From: Datnioides undecimradiatus
Lineage: Eukaryota > Chordata > Actinopteri > Lobotiformes > Datnioididae
Assembly: GCA_008933995.1 (NCBI GenBank)
Contig: WARS01000029.1
Location: forward strand, 18,631,511 to 18,695,510
Direction: 5' to 3'
DNA: 64,000 nucleotides
Part shown: positions 50,721 to 63,353 of the stretch, piece after piece
Numbering within the stretch: position 1 is the stretch's first letter
Layout of the letters: each line of letters opens with the position of its first letter
Notes under the pieces: generated by a model
What the model was told of the DNA's origin: nothing
The model's database searches: none
The model's input: the letters and a program-made list of their open reading frames with translations, nothing else
Position numbers and translations under genes: made by a program

Positions 50721-52684
50721 TCCCAATATATGGACAGGGGAGTCCCCCCAGGGTATATCCGTCCCACCTCCACACTGGGCGATAGGCTTTATCTCTCGTC
50801 ATGAGTGGGCTTTTGTCAGAGCTGTTTGTCTACCGCTGGCCGTGTTTATCGTCGCTTTCCTTAAACAGACTCGCACAGCTTCAAGATGGCACGGGGATTC
50901 CCCCTGCAGTTCTCTGCCAGTATCTGTGAACTGCTCCCGCTGCATTAAGGCTCACAGACATCCTATAAGCATTTGTGAGCAATTTATAGAGATTTAATAC
51001 ATACTGTACAATTCCAGGAAGCACTCTGCTGACTAAAATATTGAATAGTGCTGGACCCCCCCCCCCTTTTAGTGTTGTTAGTGGTACGCTGTGATAAAAC
51101 AAGGGACATTCCCTGCAACAATTGGATGCGGCTCTGTGCCTTTTATTTGGGAAACGGTTGTGGTCTCATTTTCACCCAAGCTTAACTCGGTCTATGAGTG
51201 TTGCCTTGATAATAAATGAGGTAGACTTTGAAGGAATCACACGAGATCGCACGACACTGAAACAATAGGGGTGCGGTGACCCCTGTGTGCAAGATCTGCA
51301 ACTGCACAAGATCAAAATACCATTAAATCCTTCTCACACCTCACCACATACGTCACCATGAGCAACGTGGCTGACTTTCTGCACAGTGGTATTCACACTT
51401 CGTGACAGTACATACAACTCTGTAGTCTTTTCAGTCACACTGACGGCCTTTTTTATCCGCTGTTAGCTTGATTGGCATCTTCCCTTCCAGGTACACATCC
51501 AGTTCCTCTTTAAACTCAACATAAAATCAACTGCTGAGGTTTTTCCTCATCAATTTTCCACATTTGTGTCCATACCAATGAGGCAGCAGTGGCAGCCAGA
51601 TCTCTACACATGAAGTATGCATGCTCCTAAACGAGACGTACAGCATTGCAGATGTTTAGCTCAATCATCTAGTCAAGTTGCCATTCAAAATATATGTAAT
51701 GAGAACTTTGAATGAATTTAATTAAAGACACTAATTATTAACTACATTTTTGAGAAATGTAATTTCTGTGATTCCGGTGATTAATAGAAACTTTGTCATG
51801 TGGTGCAATAACAACCAGACCCGTCTTTCCAGCACCAGCCAGAAATAAAAGATTTTCTAAAAACTTTGAATTTAAAAACTTTTTTCTTTAAAAGGGAATT
51901 TGCTGGTAGTCTTGGGGAAAGTGGAGAGCCCACTGAAGCCTCTGGAAGCTTAGTGACTTGAACCAATCAGCTCCTGGGGACAATCTACACAGTCAGTGCG
52001 CTATCATTAGCCAAACTCACCTGAAGCCATCATACACTCACAGACCACAACAGAGAGAGAAACAAACATGCACATGAAATTTATTTGTATACAGTGACAC
52101 TTAAATAACAAAAAAGTTACTGAGTTATGGTCAAAAGTATGTTTAGTGAGGTCACGGTGACCTTTGACCTTTGACTACCAAAGTCAAATCACTTCATCGT
52201 TGAGTCCAAGTCGCAAATTTGAAGAAATACCTTTAAGAAATCTTTATTTTGAGGGGCAGAGGCAAAAATATACATCAAGAAACGACCAAAACCAGTTTAC
52301 ATTCAGATCAGATCCGCTGTCACACTGAACTATACAGAGCCTCAGTTGCACATTCTGTGTTTTACTGTTTGACCAGTAGTAACACTATCAATCAAGTGTT
52401 TGGTCTCTGAACAACAGGCGTTCACTTTTTCTTAAAATGTTTCATCTGGGATTTCTCCTGTGTTTTCAGATGTGCTTTGACCGAAACTTTTGTTTTGATT
52501 ATTAGTATTACGTCTACCACTTTCAAGTTCACTAAATAGCAATCTGAAACCCTAGCCCTCACCCTTCGCACATGCTCTCACACCCAACTTGTGTGGCCGG
52601 GCTTTTTCTTGGGAACACTGAGTGAACAGTTCTATATTTGTGGTTTGCGAGCTATTCTTCTGTCTTTTGTGTCTTTGCGGGGGG

Positions 52685-54251
52685 TGATTAAAGCATGTGC
52701 AGGCCAACTAGCAGGGATCCTCACCGAACTCTTCAACCCCTCCGTGACACATGCCACCGTCCCCGCATGTCTGAAGGCCTCCGCCATCGTCCCCATCCCC
52801 AAAAAACCTGTCATAAACAGCCTGAATGATTACAGACCCATCGCCCTGACGTCTGTAATCATGAAGTGCTTGGAGTGATCAGTGTCCCAGCACATCAGAG
52901 ACTGCCTCCCTCCCTCCCTTGACCCCCACCAGTTTGCTTACAGGGCAAACCGGTCTACTGAGGATGCCATCGCCCTCACACTCCAGACAGCGCTGAGCCA
53001 CCTGGAGAACAAGAAGAGCTATGTGAGGATGCTCTTCGTGGACTACAGCTCAGCGTTTAACACAATCATCCCGGATATTCTCTTCAACAAACTGCTTGAA
53101 CTAAAGATCCTTCTCCCCAACCTGCAACTGGATTAAAAACTTTCTGTCGAGTCGCCCACAGTCTGTGAGACTCGGCCCCCACCACTCCTCCACACTCAGC
53201 ACTGGTTCCGCTCAAGGCTACGTTCTGAGCCCCCTACTGTACACCCTGTACACTTACGACTGCTCTCCAACCCACCCAACCAACCGCATTATAAAATATG
53301 TGGATGACACCGCGGTGGTTGGACTCATCTGTGACGGGGACGAGGCAGCGTACAGGGCCGAGGTGGAGAAACTGTCGCTCTGGTGCTGAGACAACAACCT
53401 GACCCTGAATGTCCACAAAACAAAAGAACTCATCATGGACTTCAGGAAGAACAGACAGGACCACACCCCCCTCCTCATAAATGGAGAACAGGTGGAAACT
53501 CACCACCTTCAGGTTTCTGGGCACGAACATCTCTGCAGACCACTCCTGCACCTACAACATCAAGGCCCTGGTTAAGAAGGCTCAGCAGCGGCTACACTTC
53601 CTGCGTGTCCTCAGGAAGAACAACCTGGACACGAAGCTGCTGCTGCTGGCCTTCTATCACTCCTCTGTGGAGAGCGTACTGACGTACTGTCTGGGTGTGT
53701 GGTACGCAGGCTCCACAGCGAGGACATGAAGGCGGTGCAGGGGGTCATAAACACTGCCCAAAAAATCATCGGCTACCCTCTGCCCAGCCTGGAAAACATC
53801 TCCACATCCTGCTGCCTAAGGAAAACCAAGGCCATCACAGGCAACCCCTCACACCCTGCCCACCCCCTGTTTGATCGGTTGCCCTCTGGGAGACGCTACA
53901 GATCAAGAAAGTCCCACACCAGCAGACTGACAGACAGCTTCTTCCCCTGGGCCATACGCTCATATTTATTTATATATATATATTTACCTTCATTGCACTA
54001 CTTCACTTCACAGTTTACACTATATATGTATACAGTTACATATCTCAGTTGTGCACTTTTTTCTTTTTTCCAATGTATATTATACCCTCACCTTTCATGT
54101 CTCTGTTTTAAGAGAACACCATTTATCCCTTGTTGTTTTTGCTTCTGCTATTGCTCGTTTCTGTCCTTTCTTTTAAATAATGTCAATTTCGTTGTACCCC
54201 CCCATGTGCAATGACAATAAAGACTATTCTATTCTATTCTGTTCTATTCTA
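52685..54251 (+). mobile_element. 5'-truncated, degenerate L2-like LINE retrotransposon
   Basis: Encodes a non-LTR reverse transcriptase broken into several frames by frameshifts, with a TGA at 52876-52878. Visible blocks in order: [34 protein letters not shown]; motif [14 protein letters not shown]; motif B VLSPLLYTLYT; motif C KYVDDTAVVG; then the C-terminal NTAQKIIGYPLPSLENI and HPLFDRLPSGRRYRSRK. An AATAAAG at 54215 and an ATTCT pentamer tail (about 54222-54251) form the 3' end, typical of L2/CR1-type fish elements. The N-terminal endonuclease is absent, as expected for 5' truncation. Confidence 0.85.
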
Positions 54252-54826
54252 TTGGACGTCTTCACCTGACTCTGAACATGCGCACAGACTGACTCACAGA
54301 TTCACTCTAAGATTAGACATAACTATTATGTATATGATGATTATTGCTATCATTAAATTGAGATCTGAAGCAGAGCTACAACTGAACACTGAAAGGAGTT
54401 CATGTACAGATCACGTTATGAACTTCCTTTTGTAGGGATACTGTTTGTTAAATTAACAGTTTCACATTCAGTTATTTAAAATTTACCCTGAGTTAAAAAT
54501 GATGTTCTGTTTGTTCCACATATGTGATAAAAACTATAAATCAACGATAAAAACTGTTCACGTAAATGGATAATTTCTTATTTTGTTTGGTGTTTGTGTC
54601 ATATACGGACATGCAGCGTTGATTGTTGGGTTTAAATGTTGTGACGAGACGATACAGTTACAGTAATACAGTTCAGGCACAAAGTTCGTCATGACTGAGA
54701 ATCTAAAATATAAATGTCACACTAGTTGGTGGTGTGCTATGTAAATGCACATTTGGTGTAATCCTGCCTCTGTGATTTGTCCGAGCGATGCGCGAGGAGG
54801 TCTGATCAGCATAGATCATACTTTGA

Positions 54827-54840
54827 CGCCCTCTGGCGGC
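54827..54840 (-). promoter_or_regulatory. CTCF-like motif
   Basis: The + strand reads CGCCCTCTGGCGGC; the minus strand GCCGCCAGAGGGCG closely fits the CTCF core CCASYAGRGGGC. It lies between the tnfsf18-like gene and faslg, about 0.6 kb beyond the LINE end. Confidence 0.45.
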
Positions 54841-57800
54841 TTTAAGATGAACTGCACGTGGCACGTTTGAGAGAGTTCAGACTACATTCAGGTAGAGTTA
54901 CCATTTGTAAACCATTTTAAAAAGCTAAGTGTAACATTGTTTTAAATGTTTATTAACATTAGAACTGATGGTTTTCTTGCAGTGTCAGTAGACCTACATT
55001 AAGTCTGGTGACCTTCTGTGGTTTCCATTGTAGCGTCTCAGCTCCTTGTTTAGGAGAAGTGAAAAACATTATTAAACCTCAACATGATATGAATGACGGG
55101 TGAATAATGGCACATGAGTTAAGTTCAAAGAGTTTGTGCACATAAATATATATAACAAGAACTTTTTGGATTGTTTTACTTTTCCCCACACCCACAGGTT
55201 TGGAATCGGCACAGGTGGCTGACATACTGACATTTCAGCTCGTAGAAAGCCCTTATTACCAATAGATGTTTGCAAAACTGAATTTCTTTTACATGACAGA
55301 CAAAATGCTGTAAATGTAAGACATTACCAGTCAGTTTGGTCGATTGCTTTGACTAAGACATGCGCTAAATATGTGTCATCATAGTAAAGAAGCAAATTGC
55401 AGGAGGAATGATTGGTTTGTCAGATAAAATGAATTTTTAGTGGGATCCACCTTTGCTTTCATTCTGTTGTTGCCTTGCAGCTTTATGAAATGCATTTCAT
55501 TAAATATTTGACAGATGGCGCTAAAGACAAGGTAAAAATGTTACTCCGCGCTTTATTTTAAGTTTGATCTCAGCCACTTTAGCTTCACAATGGCAGAAGA
55601 TGAGTCATCTGCAACTCTTCTCACTGGGGGAGTCTTCCACACATTTGTCTGCGGATACTTGCACGTTACACCCATAAGTGATTGCTGAACATCTCATCTC
55701 AAGGCACTTTCAGATGTGCACCGATCTGCTGCTATGACAGCACCCACATTAATGGTTTCAGTCTTTCCACCAGATGTTTGAACCTGGAAACAAAAGTCTT
55801 TAAGGACCTTCATCATTAATTCATGCACAGTGGCGTTGTCATTATCGTGGGGCAATGCAAAGTACCTTCCCTGAACTGTTGCTGCAACTTTGGTAGAAAA
55901 TCAGTGTCTAAACTGTCAACTTATGATGCACATCCCCCTTAAAGACCAAGAAGATCTATTTTCTCAATCACCTTCTTACTATGATTGATTGGATACTGTA
56001 GGAATAAGCTATTACATTTAAGTTTAATATAAATTTTGTATCACAGGTTTTTTCCAAATTTTTTTTATCTGAGCTTTTCTCACTGGTTTTGTGTGGGCAG
56101 AGCTCAGTTGGAAAAACGTTGTCATGTACTTCAGTGCACAAAGCAGAGTTTGAGTGATGTTTGAATCAGAAACTGATAACCGTTGGTGGTCTGCTCGGTC
56201 CCTGTCAATTAAGTTTGATAAAACTATGCGTGTGTTGTCTCCATGAATCAAAAAAAACAACAACAACTATAGCTTCTGATTGTTGAGATAAAGAATTTAT
56301 TGAATGCGCACATGCTCATGGATACGTTGAAATACTTGAATACTTTGTTTGTTGTAAAGTACAAATTCCCTCTTTATTCCATCACAGTTTTGTTTGAACA
56401 CTGGCACAGAGAAGGGTCCAGGATCTCTTGTACTTGGAGGGAATATCATTTTTTGTTTTAAACACGTGATTTTGGAAATGTAGCATGATTGTGAAAGTGT
56501 TTCAATGTAAGCTCTGTCGTCTTGATCAATAACGTCTCCTTCTGTTCTAAATTTGATGTTGTTGTTGATTTATAAGTACATCCTTTTTGGCTTGATTTTA
56601 AGTGAGGTGTGTGTTTGGACTCCTTAACATGTACACTGTGTGCTGTGCTGTCGGCCTGCAAAGCATGTAGCCTATGGAACGACACAGACCTAAGCTGGCA
56701 GCAAGTTAACATGTCAAAATGTTAAAATGTTAACATGTTATTGTTTGAAGACAGAATGTAAACGCTCCCTTTGAATTTGTGTTTATGCATGTAACAAAAT
56801 TGAACATTTCTTATATGAAGTGTAGCGCAGGGTTTCTCTGGGAGCCCCATTGCATCATTACATTGCATGAGCTCTGGCATGACAGAGGTGAGCGCAATCA
56901 TGATGTTCAGATGCCAATTGATTCGCACAGTGTTAGATTTTCCATTCAGTGGTTAACAAAATAGCACGTATCTTGCAAGACTGATCAGTCAATGAGTCGA
57001 ACAACCAGATAAGGCTAACCACCTCTATGTACCATCTGGTATTATCTCATTTTAAAATCAAGCAGGAAATAGTCAGTCTTACGACATTTGTTTACTCTGG
57101 CTTTCAAATATAACGATGCCTGTCTGTCTGACAGGGTCATATGGGCCTTTCATCTCATCATAATCGCACAAATAGGTCACTATAGATCCATGTTTGGCTG
57201 GGAGGGCCTTCACACACTAAAATGTAACCCCCCCGTCATTTCTTCTTTCTCTTTATTTCATCTGTATTTTTCTACATTACACTGTCTTTCTCCACCTGAG
57301 ACTGTCACTTAAAATAGTTGTTTCTGTGGAAAGTTTCTGCCTTTCACATTATTGTTTTCACCGTGTAGGAGCTGGAGCAGGAAGTACATTTAATACGGAG
57401 GATGTCGGATTAAACGGAGGTCAGCAGGTGAAAGATGTGTCTTCCCTCGTCTAACCAACACAACGTAGGAGCCCAACCGCTTACACCTGCCTATAAGTGA
57501 GGTGAATTTATTTATCGAGTGGCTATTTGTGTCTTCTCAAAGGTCCCCTCTTTGTGAAACATCAGTTAGACTTTCAGTGTGTGTAAACAGGATCATAAAA
57601 TCGTACAAAAAGTCCTTCCTGATACAAAACCCAAATAACATTTATTGACTTTGTGCAATTTGATGTAAATATCAGAGAATATGATCTCAAATCTTTGTCT
57701 GTGATATCACATCCTTACAAATCATCTCTGCTGGATTTCAACAAACAGCGTGACAAGTCATTCTCTTTTTAGTCAGAAAGAGAGATTTCAGGCAGGGTAT

Positions 57801-58957
57801 CACTTTGAAGCATTGGTTTTGTGATGAGTAAAAAGTGATTATTGGAACAAGTCAAAACCACAAGTCTGTTAAAGACAGACTGAGCTTTTGTATTCATGGT
57901 ACAACAACCTCAAATATGTGGTTCTTCTGAGCCACGGACACCTCAGACGATCTGCTCCTTTCAGTGGGCTATGTTAAACTGACATAGCTAACAACTAATA
58001 ACTAACAAACCATTGAACTGAATGGCTCATTTGCTATCTGAAATGCGGTGCCCTGCACTGGTTTTCCCCGCTAACAGAAAAGTAAATGACATCAACTATT
58101 TGAACAAACGTGCTACCGGGAAACAGTGTGCAGCTTGTGATTTAACTGAAAAAAAGCTGAAACAAGCTGGTTCACGTTTAATAGTTATAGTAGTAGTTTA
58201 TTCACCTCTGGTCGTGAGGCATAGACAGCATAAATTAAAAGTATACCACGTGGATAAAAAGAAACGTAAGCTCTTCATGAAAAAAAAAAACCCCAAAACC
58301 AACCTGCACACAAATGAGACCCTCATGATTCTCACACAGGAAGGAAGCGCACGTCAAAACTGCTACCGTTTTGTCCCCTCTTCTCATCTATGCCCAGCCT
58401 GCACGTCTTCTTGAACTCGGCTAACATAGATGTTTGTGGTGTGCTGAACGAGAACAGCGCAATGAGGGTGTTAAATTGCAAAAATTGCACAGCAAAAAGC
58501 ACAACCGCACTGCATTGTGGTCTAGAAGTTCAATTCTAAACTTTCAATGTATCACCCCCCCCCTTAACACTATTGAGGATTTAATGGCATCTTTCACGGT
58601 ACAAACTCTTTGTTTTATTTTCCAGGACCAGACCAAGTTTGAGTCGGTGTCTTTATCTAAATACTTTCCAGTGGTCACGGGCAAAACTCATGTGGGTGAC
58701 TCACTTCATCATTGCCTCCACTTTTAGAATTCATTTACAAAAACACTTCCCTGCTTCACCAAATTGAAAATCAACTTAAATTATTTCTTTATTTACTTCA
58801 AAACAACCATCATATAGCACTTTACCAGTTTCATGAGCACACATTTAGACATCATCGGTGTCAGATTCACATTAAAATAAATATTTTAAACATGCTACTA
58901 TATAACTATATCGGCACATTAGTGTTAACTGAGGCAACTTTCATAAAAGGCACAATA

Positions 58958-58963
58958 TTTATT
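58958..58963 (-). terminator. faslg: Candidate poly(A) signal of faslg
   Basis: The + strand TTTATT reads AATAAA on the minus strand, about 145 nt after the faslg stop. Confidence 0.4.
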
Positions 58964-59106
58964 AATTGCTTCAATTCATTAAGCCACCAATTTTGAAACT
59001 GGTAATGAAGAGAATAGATGATTTTCTCTAGCCTGTAACATTGGAGACCATTTCATATTATGTGATTCATATGTCGCAGGAAAAATCACCATGCACAAAA
59101 TAAACT

Positions 59107-60729
59107 TCAGATCTTATAGAGACCAAAGAAGTTGGCATAATGTGCATGACTGAGATAACTGGGGTGCGATACATTCACATAAACTCTGTCGGATTTCTGC
59201 AGCTGCAGGGCGGAGCCGAGGTAACTCTCCGTGGTCCACGAGTGTCCCGGTGGCTGAGCGCAGAAACCTGCTCTGTGGGCCTCCATCAATTTCACAGGTA
59301 AGGATTTGCCTGCTCTTCTCAAAAACATAGAGTGAACAAATGCAGATGCAGGGGAGCAGTCCCTAAAGATCAACTCCACTCGGGAGTAAACGTGGTAGAG
59401 CCCGGTGTCGTTGACTTGCAGAGCACCATCCTCAGACAGGTAAGCCACACCACCAGATGTGAAAGCTCGGCCCACCAGTGGCTCCCATCGCAAGGTTTTG
59501 GTAAATCTTTCCGTTTCAATTCGCCCTGCAAGACAAAAAACTATGTCACTTCTTTCAGTCTGATGTGGTATAAAGAAACACACAATGCAGGATTTTGATG
59601 ATGATGTTACCCATCACGTGAGCTGCAGGTCTGTCTTTGTCTTCCTTTATCTCAGGTTCATAGAAACCTAAAACACAATCAGACTAAAAGTCACATCAAC
59701 TCCTTTTCTCCTTTATTGGGAATATCTTTTTTTTATTGGGAGTAATTCATGCGTTGTGCGATTGACACGTACCAATTTGCTTCTCCGCAGCGCTAAACTC
59801 CGTGACAGGTTGCACCTTTAGAGAGACAAAAGAGAAACAGAGGAATCTCAACACCACATCACACAGATGCTTGCACCTCAGTGCATGTGAGAGGCCTCTC
59901 AAAGCACAAGTCTGAGAGAGGAAATCCTGTCTCACTGGACCGGTGACCACAGATGGAACAATGAAGTACTTGGTTTGCATTTTTAAATGTCAGAGCAGAG
60001 CTGAGGTATGTGAACTCTCCCAATGGTGGCAGTTATTTTGTGTTTTGTTTTTAAAAGTGAATTAATTATTAATCTTTGCAGTGCTGTTAACTTTCCAGCT
60101 CCCACTTTACACCTTGCCACCAACCTCCAGCAAAGGTGAGAGAAGTCACACCTTTTAATTTGCAGCTTTGCCCCCATTCAAACCATAAAATAAGTAATAT
60201 TCTCCATCAAGAGTAATTGTGAATATTGTCCATCCATCACCATTACCCCATTATTTCTTCATGACTTAGTTTTCAGTCTTCATTGAGTAACTGTCTCTAT
60301 TAATCTGCACACTGTTGTCACATTATTTCAGCCTCAAAACTACTTATTTCCTCACACTGCTGCAGTCATCATCAGCTTATTAATTCAGTAAAAGTTCAAT
60401 CAGTTTCTGCTCTCTCACATCCATCACATCCATCACATCCAGAGGTTCCTTACCTGTCTCAAATCTCTCAGTTCTTTCTGCATGTTGTAAATCTGGTAGG
60501 CTTCAAACCCCAGGGCTGCAAACACAAGCATGAACAGCATCAGCACGACAAGAGCCGTGCCGCTGCTCACTCCCATACAGCCCTGGCTCTTCTCCCGTCT
60601 CCTCGTGCTGACCTGGGCAGGTGGGAAGGACCAGCATGGAATAAGACTTGGTTGGTGGTCAGGTTGCTGTCGACCTCCTCCATCCACGAGGAACATCTGT
60701 GGGAACGGGTAGCTCTGGTCACAGCTCAT
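59107..60729 (-). CDS. faslg: Fas ligand (TNFSF6), complete, 264 aa
   Basis: FasL is a type II membrane TNF ligand that trimerises and triggers apoptosis through Fas on target cells. Minus-strand exons: 60729-60454, 59815-59773, 59667-59611, 59525-59107, totalling 795 nt with consistent phases. The N-terminus begins MSCDQSYPFPQMFLVD, with a short Pro-containing cytoplasmic part (PSLIPCWSFPPAQ) and basic STRRREK before a transmembrane segment at about 57-78. The TNF homology domain starts near residue 121 (AAHVMGRIETERF). It includes the conserved aromatic LRWEP, NDTGLYHVYSRVEL, paired cysteines Cys182 and Cys214, SYLGSALQL, RVYVNVSHP and the terminal FFGLYKI. ATG choice: the first Met matching the family; an upstream in-frame Met at 60831 would add residues with no family resemblance. 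Human FasL has a longer proline-rich tail, shortened here. Confidence 0.95.
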
Positions 60730-62728
60730 GGTGCAGGTCCTGCCTTGAGACAAACTGTGTGTGCATCTGTCACCTCTGCACAAAGGTGTGTACTTTTTGT
60801 CTTCAGCTGTCAAGAGAATCACCGCCCACAAAAACCTCCCACACTATGTACCATGAACTAAAGTCAAGTGAGCATTGCCTAAATACTTTCATGAAACTAT
60901 TGAATCATCAATCTATTTATCTATCCATCACCCGCCTCTGGCTTCCAAAGCCTATAATAACAGAACTTTCTCAGGGTTTAACACACAGTTTTATGTACTT
61001 CCTAGTTCAACTTTGTCTTTGCACTGTGCATGCAGAAAACAGTATGGAAAGGAAACTAGAGGTTTCAGCTGACCCACACCTCCCTCACCACTGTAATGTC
61101 ATCATCAGACAGAAAGTATTTCACGTATTGCATTAAAACAAGAGCAGCCACTTACAATTACCTGCCCACCAAACCAGACTTGTCATCTGGCCCAGGTAAC
61201 ATGCTTTTTGACAGTGCAGACAATTTGATTTTCATTCACGTGTGTCTCTGTGCTTCTTCAGATCTGAACTGCGCCCAGGATCCGAATACATATCTGTCAT
61301 TTTCAGTAACACCAGCTCTAAAATGCTTTATTATTAAATTACATTATTATAATTGCGCACTCGTTTTTATAGAGCACATCATGTTAGTAAACAGTGATAT
61401 GGCAGTTTCAGTTGCACATAGCGTATTCTTGGTGGGAAGACGTTGCTGCCACATGAAAAGGATGCATGTCTCTGCTTTCCTGCTGGTTGCCTGTGAACCA
61501 GCTTATAGCGATAGACACTGATACTTCACAGAGGTGAGAATTAACCCCAACCAATACCTCAGAGATGAGCTTACAGGAAAGCTGAACATGCACACCGCTT
61601 TCCTCCCCTCTCAGTGGAGAGTTGATATCATTGTGGTCTGTTATATAATTTTGGGTTGGTTTCCTAGGATGCAAAGCATTACACTGCTTCTTCACTGTGG
61701 TTTTAACAGTTTCTACATACACCAGTAGTGCTTATTTGTTGTTTAATGAAGAAAATCCTTGACAATTATCATTTACTGCCATTTGGCGATTTTTGATAAA
61801 GGGCACATTTTACCTCATAGCTGGTACTAAGCTGGTAATAAGTGGAGTGGGCTGAGGTGTCCCACGCACTCACTCTCACGGCTATGAAGCAGAGCCGTGT
61901 TTGAAGCATTAAATTTTATCTTTTTGTGTTTTGAGTTTTGATAACCGAAAAGGAAGCTAGCCAAGGCTACGGCTCTGTCCACTGTTGAAAAAGTTTCTTA
62001 TTCCCAGGCCCCTGGGGAGACGCAGGGGAACCCAAATTGCAGCATGCAACAGAGTTCTAACTAAGAGGGTAACTACGTCAAGCTTAACCATATGCTGCAC
62101 AGGGCGTCTGTGCCCTACAAGCTGATGAATCTGTTTCCCAGAAGTGTCATGCTGAAAGCAGTCCTCGCACCATGAGCAGCTTGCAGCACAGAACGAGTTA
62201 GGTGGGTGGGTAGGTTTTTGGGGTCTAACCAGGTCGTGTTCTGCGCTAGTGCTCCAGTTGATATAACCAAAGAAGGCAACTAAAATGAATCACTTAGTCA
62301 GCAAGTATCTCGATCATTTACACTCTATTACTGTATCTGACAGTCTACTTTTCTTTCTGTTGCATAATGGAGGTAGTTGTGGTGAGGATGACTGACAGAA
62401 ACCTGAAACGAATAACCTTACTCATGTCTCTCTTGCAAACAAAGCTTTTTCCTTACGCAGTGGGTGCAGCTTTAATTTAATAATTATTATAATATTTCCA
62501 TATAATGTTTTCATATTTTGATTCAGAGTTCCCATGTCTAACAAAACAAATGACATTCTACTAAAACGTGTCAAATGAAAAAAAGATTTTTTTTTTATGT
62601 TAATCTCAAAGATGGTGTGGTATTGATCACAATATTAATTCATTTGATCCACCTATGAAGTGTTTCAATGACCTGGTAGCCAGAAAACACACTGTATTAC
62701 AAAATGCAGAAAGATGGATCAAAACACA
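60730..62728. other. faslg upstream region
   Basis: No coding evidence. Within about 130 bp upstream of the faslg ATG on the minus strand lies ggaggtttttgtgggcggtg, a GC-box-like core next to an NFAT-like T-run. No TATA box was seen. The rest is AT-rich with no recognisable repeat. Confidence 0.4.
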
Positions 62729-63300
62729 TCAGGCGTCACACTCCTCATCAGAAGAAGAGTAACAGTCTAGTCCCAGGACATGCCCTGTCTTTTCCTCTGT
62801 TGTCTCAGTATTGGATGATTCCCCAGGTATTTTTTCAGCTGCTTCACAGTCTGACTTACAGTCTCTGATGGCACCTGTTTGTCCAGTGATAGATCCCAGT
62901 GTGGCCACATCCTCATTCTCTGCGTCTCTGCTTCGAGTTGGCAATGTTTTCCTCAAAGAGGCATTTATAAGATTTGGCAGGCTAGACTGCAGCACACTGG
63001 CTAGACTCTGTGTTTGAGAGGAACCCCGCTGAAATGATGGTCCTCTGAACGCAGCAGCAGCCACGGCCAGCCTTGTGTTGTCAAAGGAGAGGGGCTGATC
63101 CTGGTCTGCAAAGGATGCCTCCGAGGTTTCTGACATTTGGTTGGTGTGGACAAAGGTTTGAAACCTGGCTGCTGATTGGCTGCGTGTTCCCTGCCTCTCT
63201 GAGTTGTCGTGACATCCTGCCCAACTGCGGGCCAAGTCGGTCTCACCTCCACTCCACTGACTGCTGCCATCATGTGACTCACAGGGCCGAGGGTTTTTTG
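62729..63300 (-). CDS. Last coding exon of an unrecognised Ser/acidic-rich protein (5' part outside window)
   Basis: An open frame of 190 codons on the minus strand, preceded by an AG acceptor (tttatag) at 63302-63301 and ended by TGA at 62731-62729. It reads in phase 2 from an upstream exon not in the window. The sequence is hydrophilic and low in hydrophobic segments, with an Ala run RLAVAAAAFRGPSFQRG, then SLASVLQSSLPNLINASLRK and an acidic C-terminus GLDCYSSSDEECDA that looks like a casein kinase 2 substrate tail. No transmembrane segment is present. Composition suggests a nuclear or cytosolic regulatory protein, but I do not recognise the family. In human the gene in this position and orientation relative to FASLG is SUCO, yet I see no SUCO feature. 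An alternative acceptor at 63354 would add 18 residues in frame. Confidence 0.6.
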
Positions 63301-63353
63301 CTATAAATGTGAATGAAGACAAATAGTAGGATGCAATGTCAGCTAAGGGTGAC

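Larger units (their letters stand above)
38410..58940. other. Gene-free stretch of about 20 kb between the tnfsf18-like gene and faslg
   Basis: No host exon could be supported. It contains copies of a TIR-like repeat family, one 5'-truncated L2-like LINE, one or two smaller LINE fragments, CT/TA and GA microsatellites and a CTCF-like motif at 54827. Long open frames here fall in repeats or look random in composition. Confidence 0.5.

Noticed and set aside
58022-58414. 130-aa plus-strand frame between repeats and faslg
   Set aside because: Lys-rich from an A homopolymer, with no recognised domain and no promoter or splice evidence.
60729-60831. Upstream in-frame Met extending faslg by 34 residues
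   Set aside because: The extension is unlike FasL, whereas MSCDQSYPFPQ at 60729 is a typical fish FasL start.
60648-61136. 162-aa plus-strand frame over the faslg first exon
   Set aside because: It is antisense to faslg coding sequence and reads into AT-rich upstream sequence; a shadow frame.
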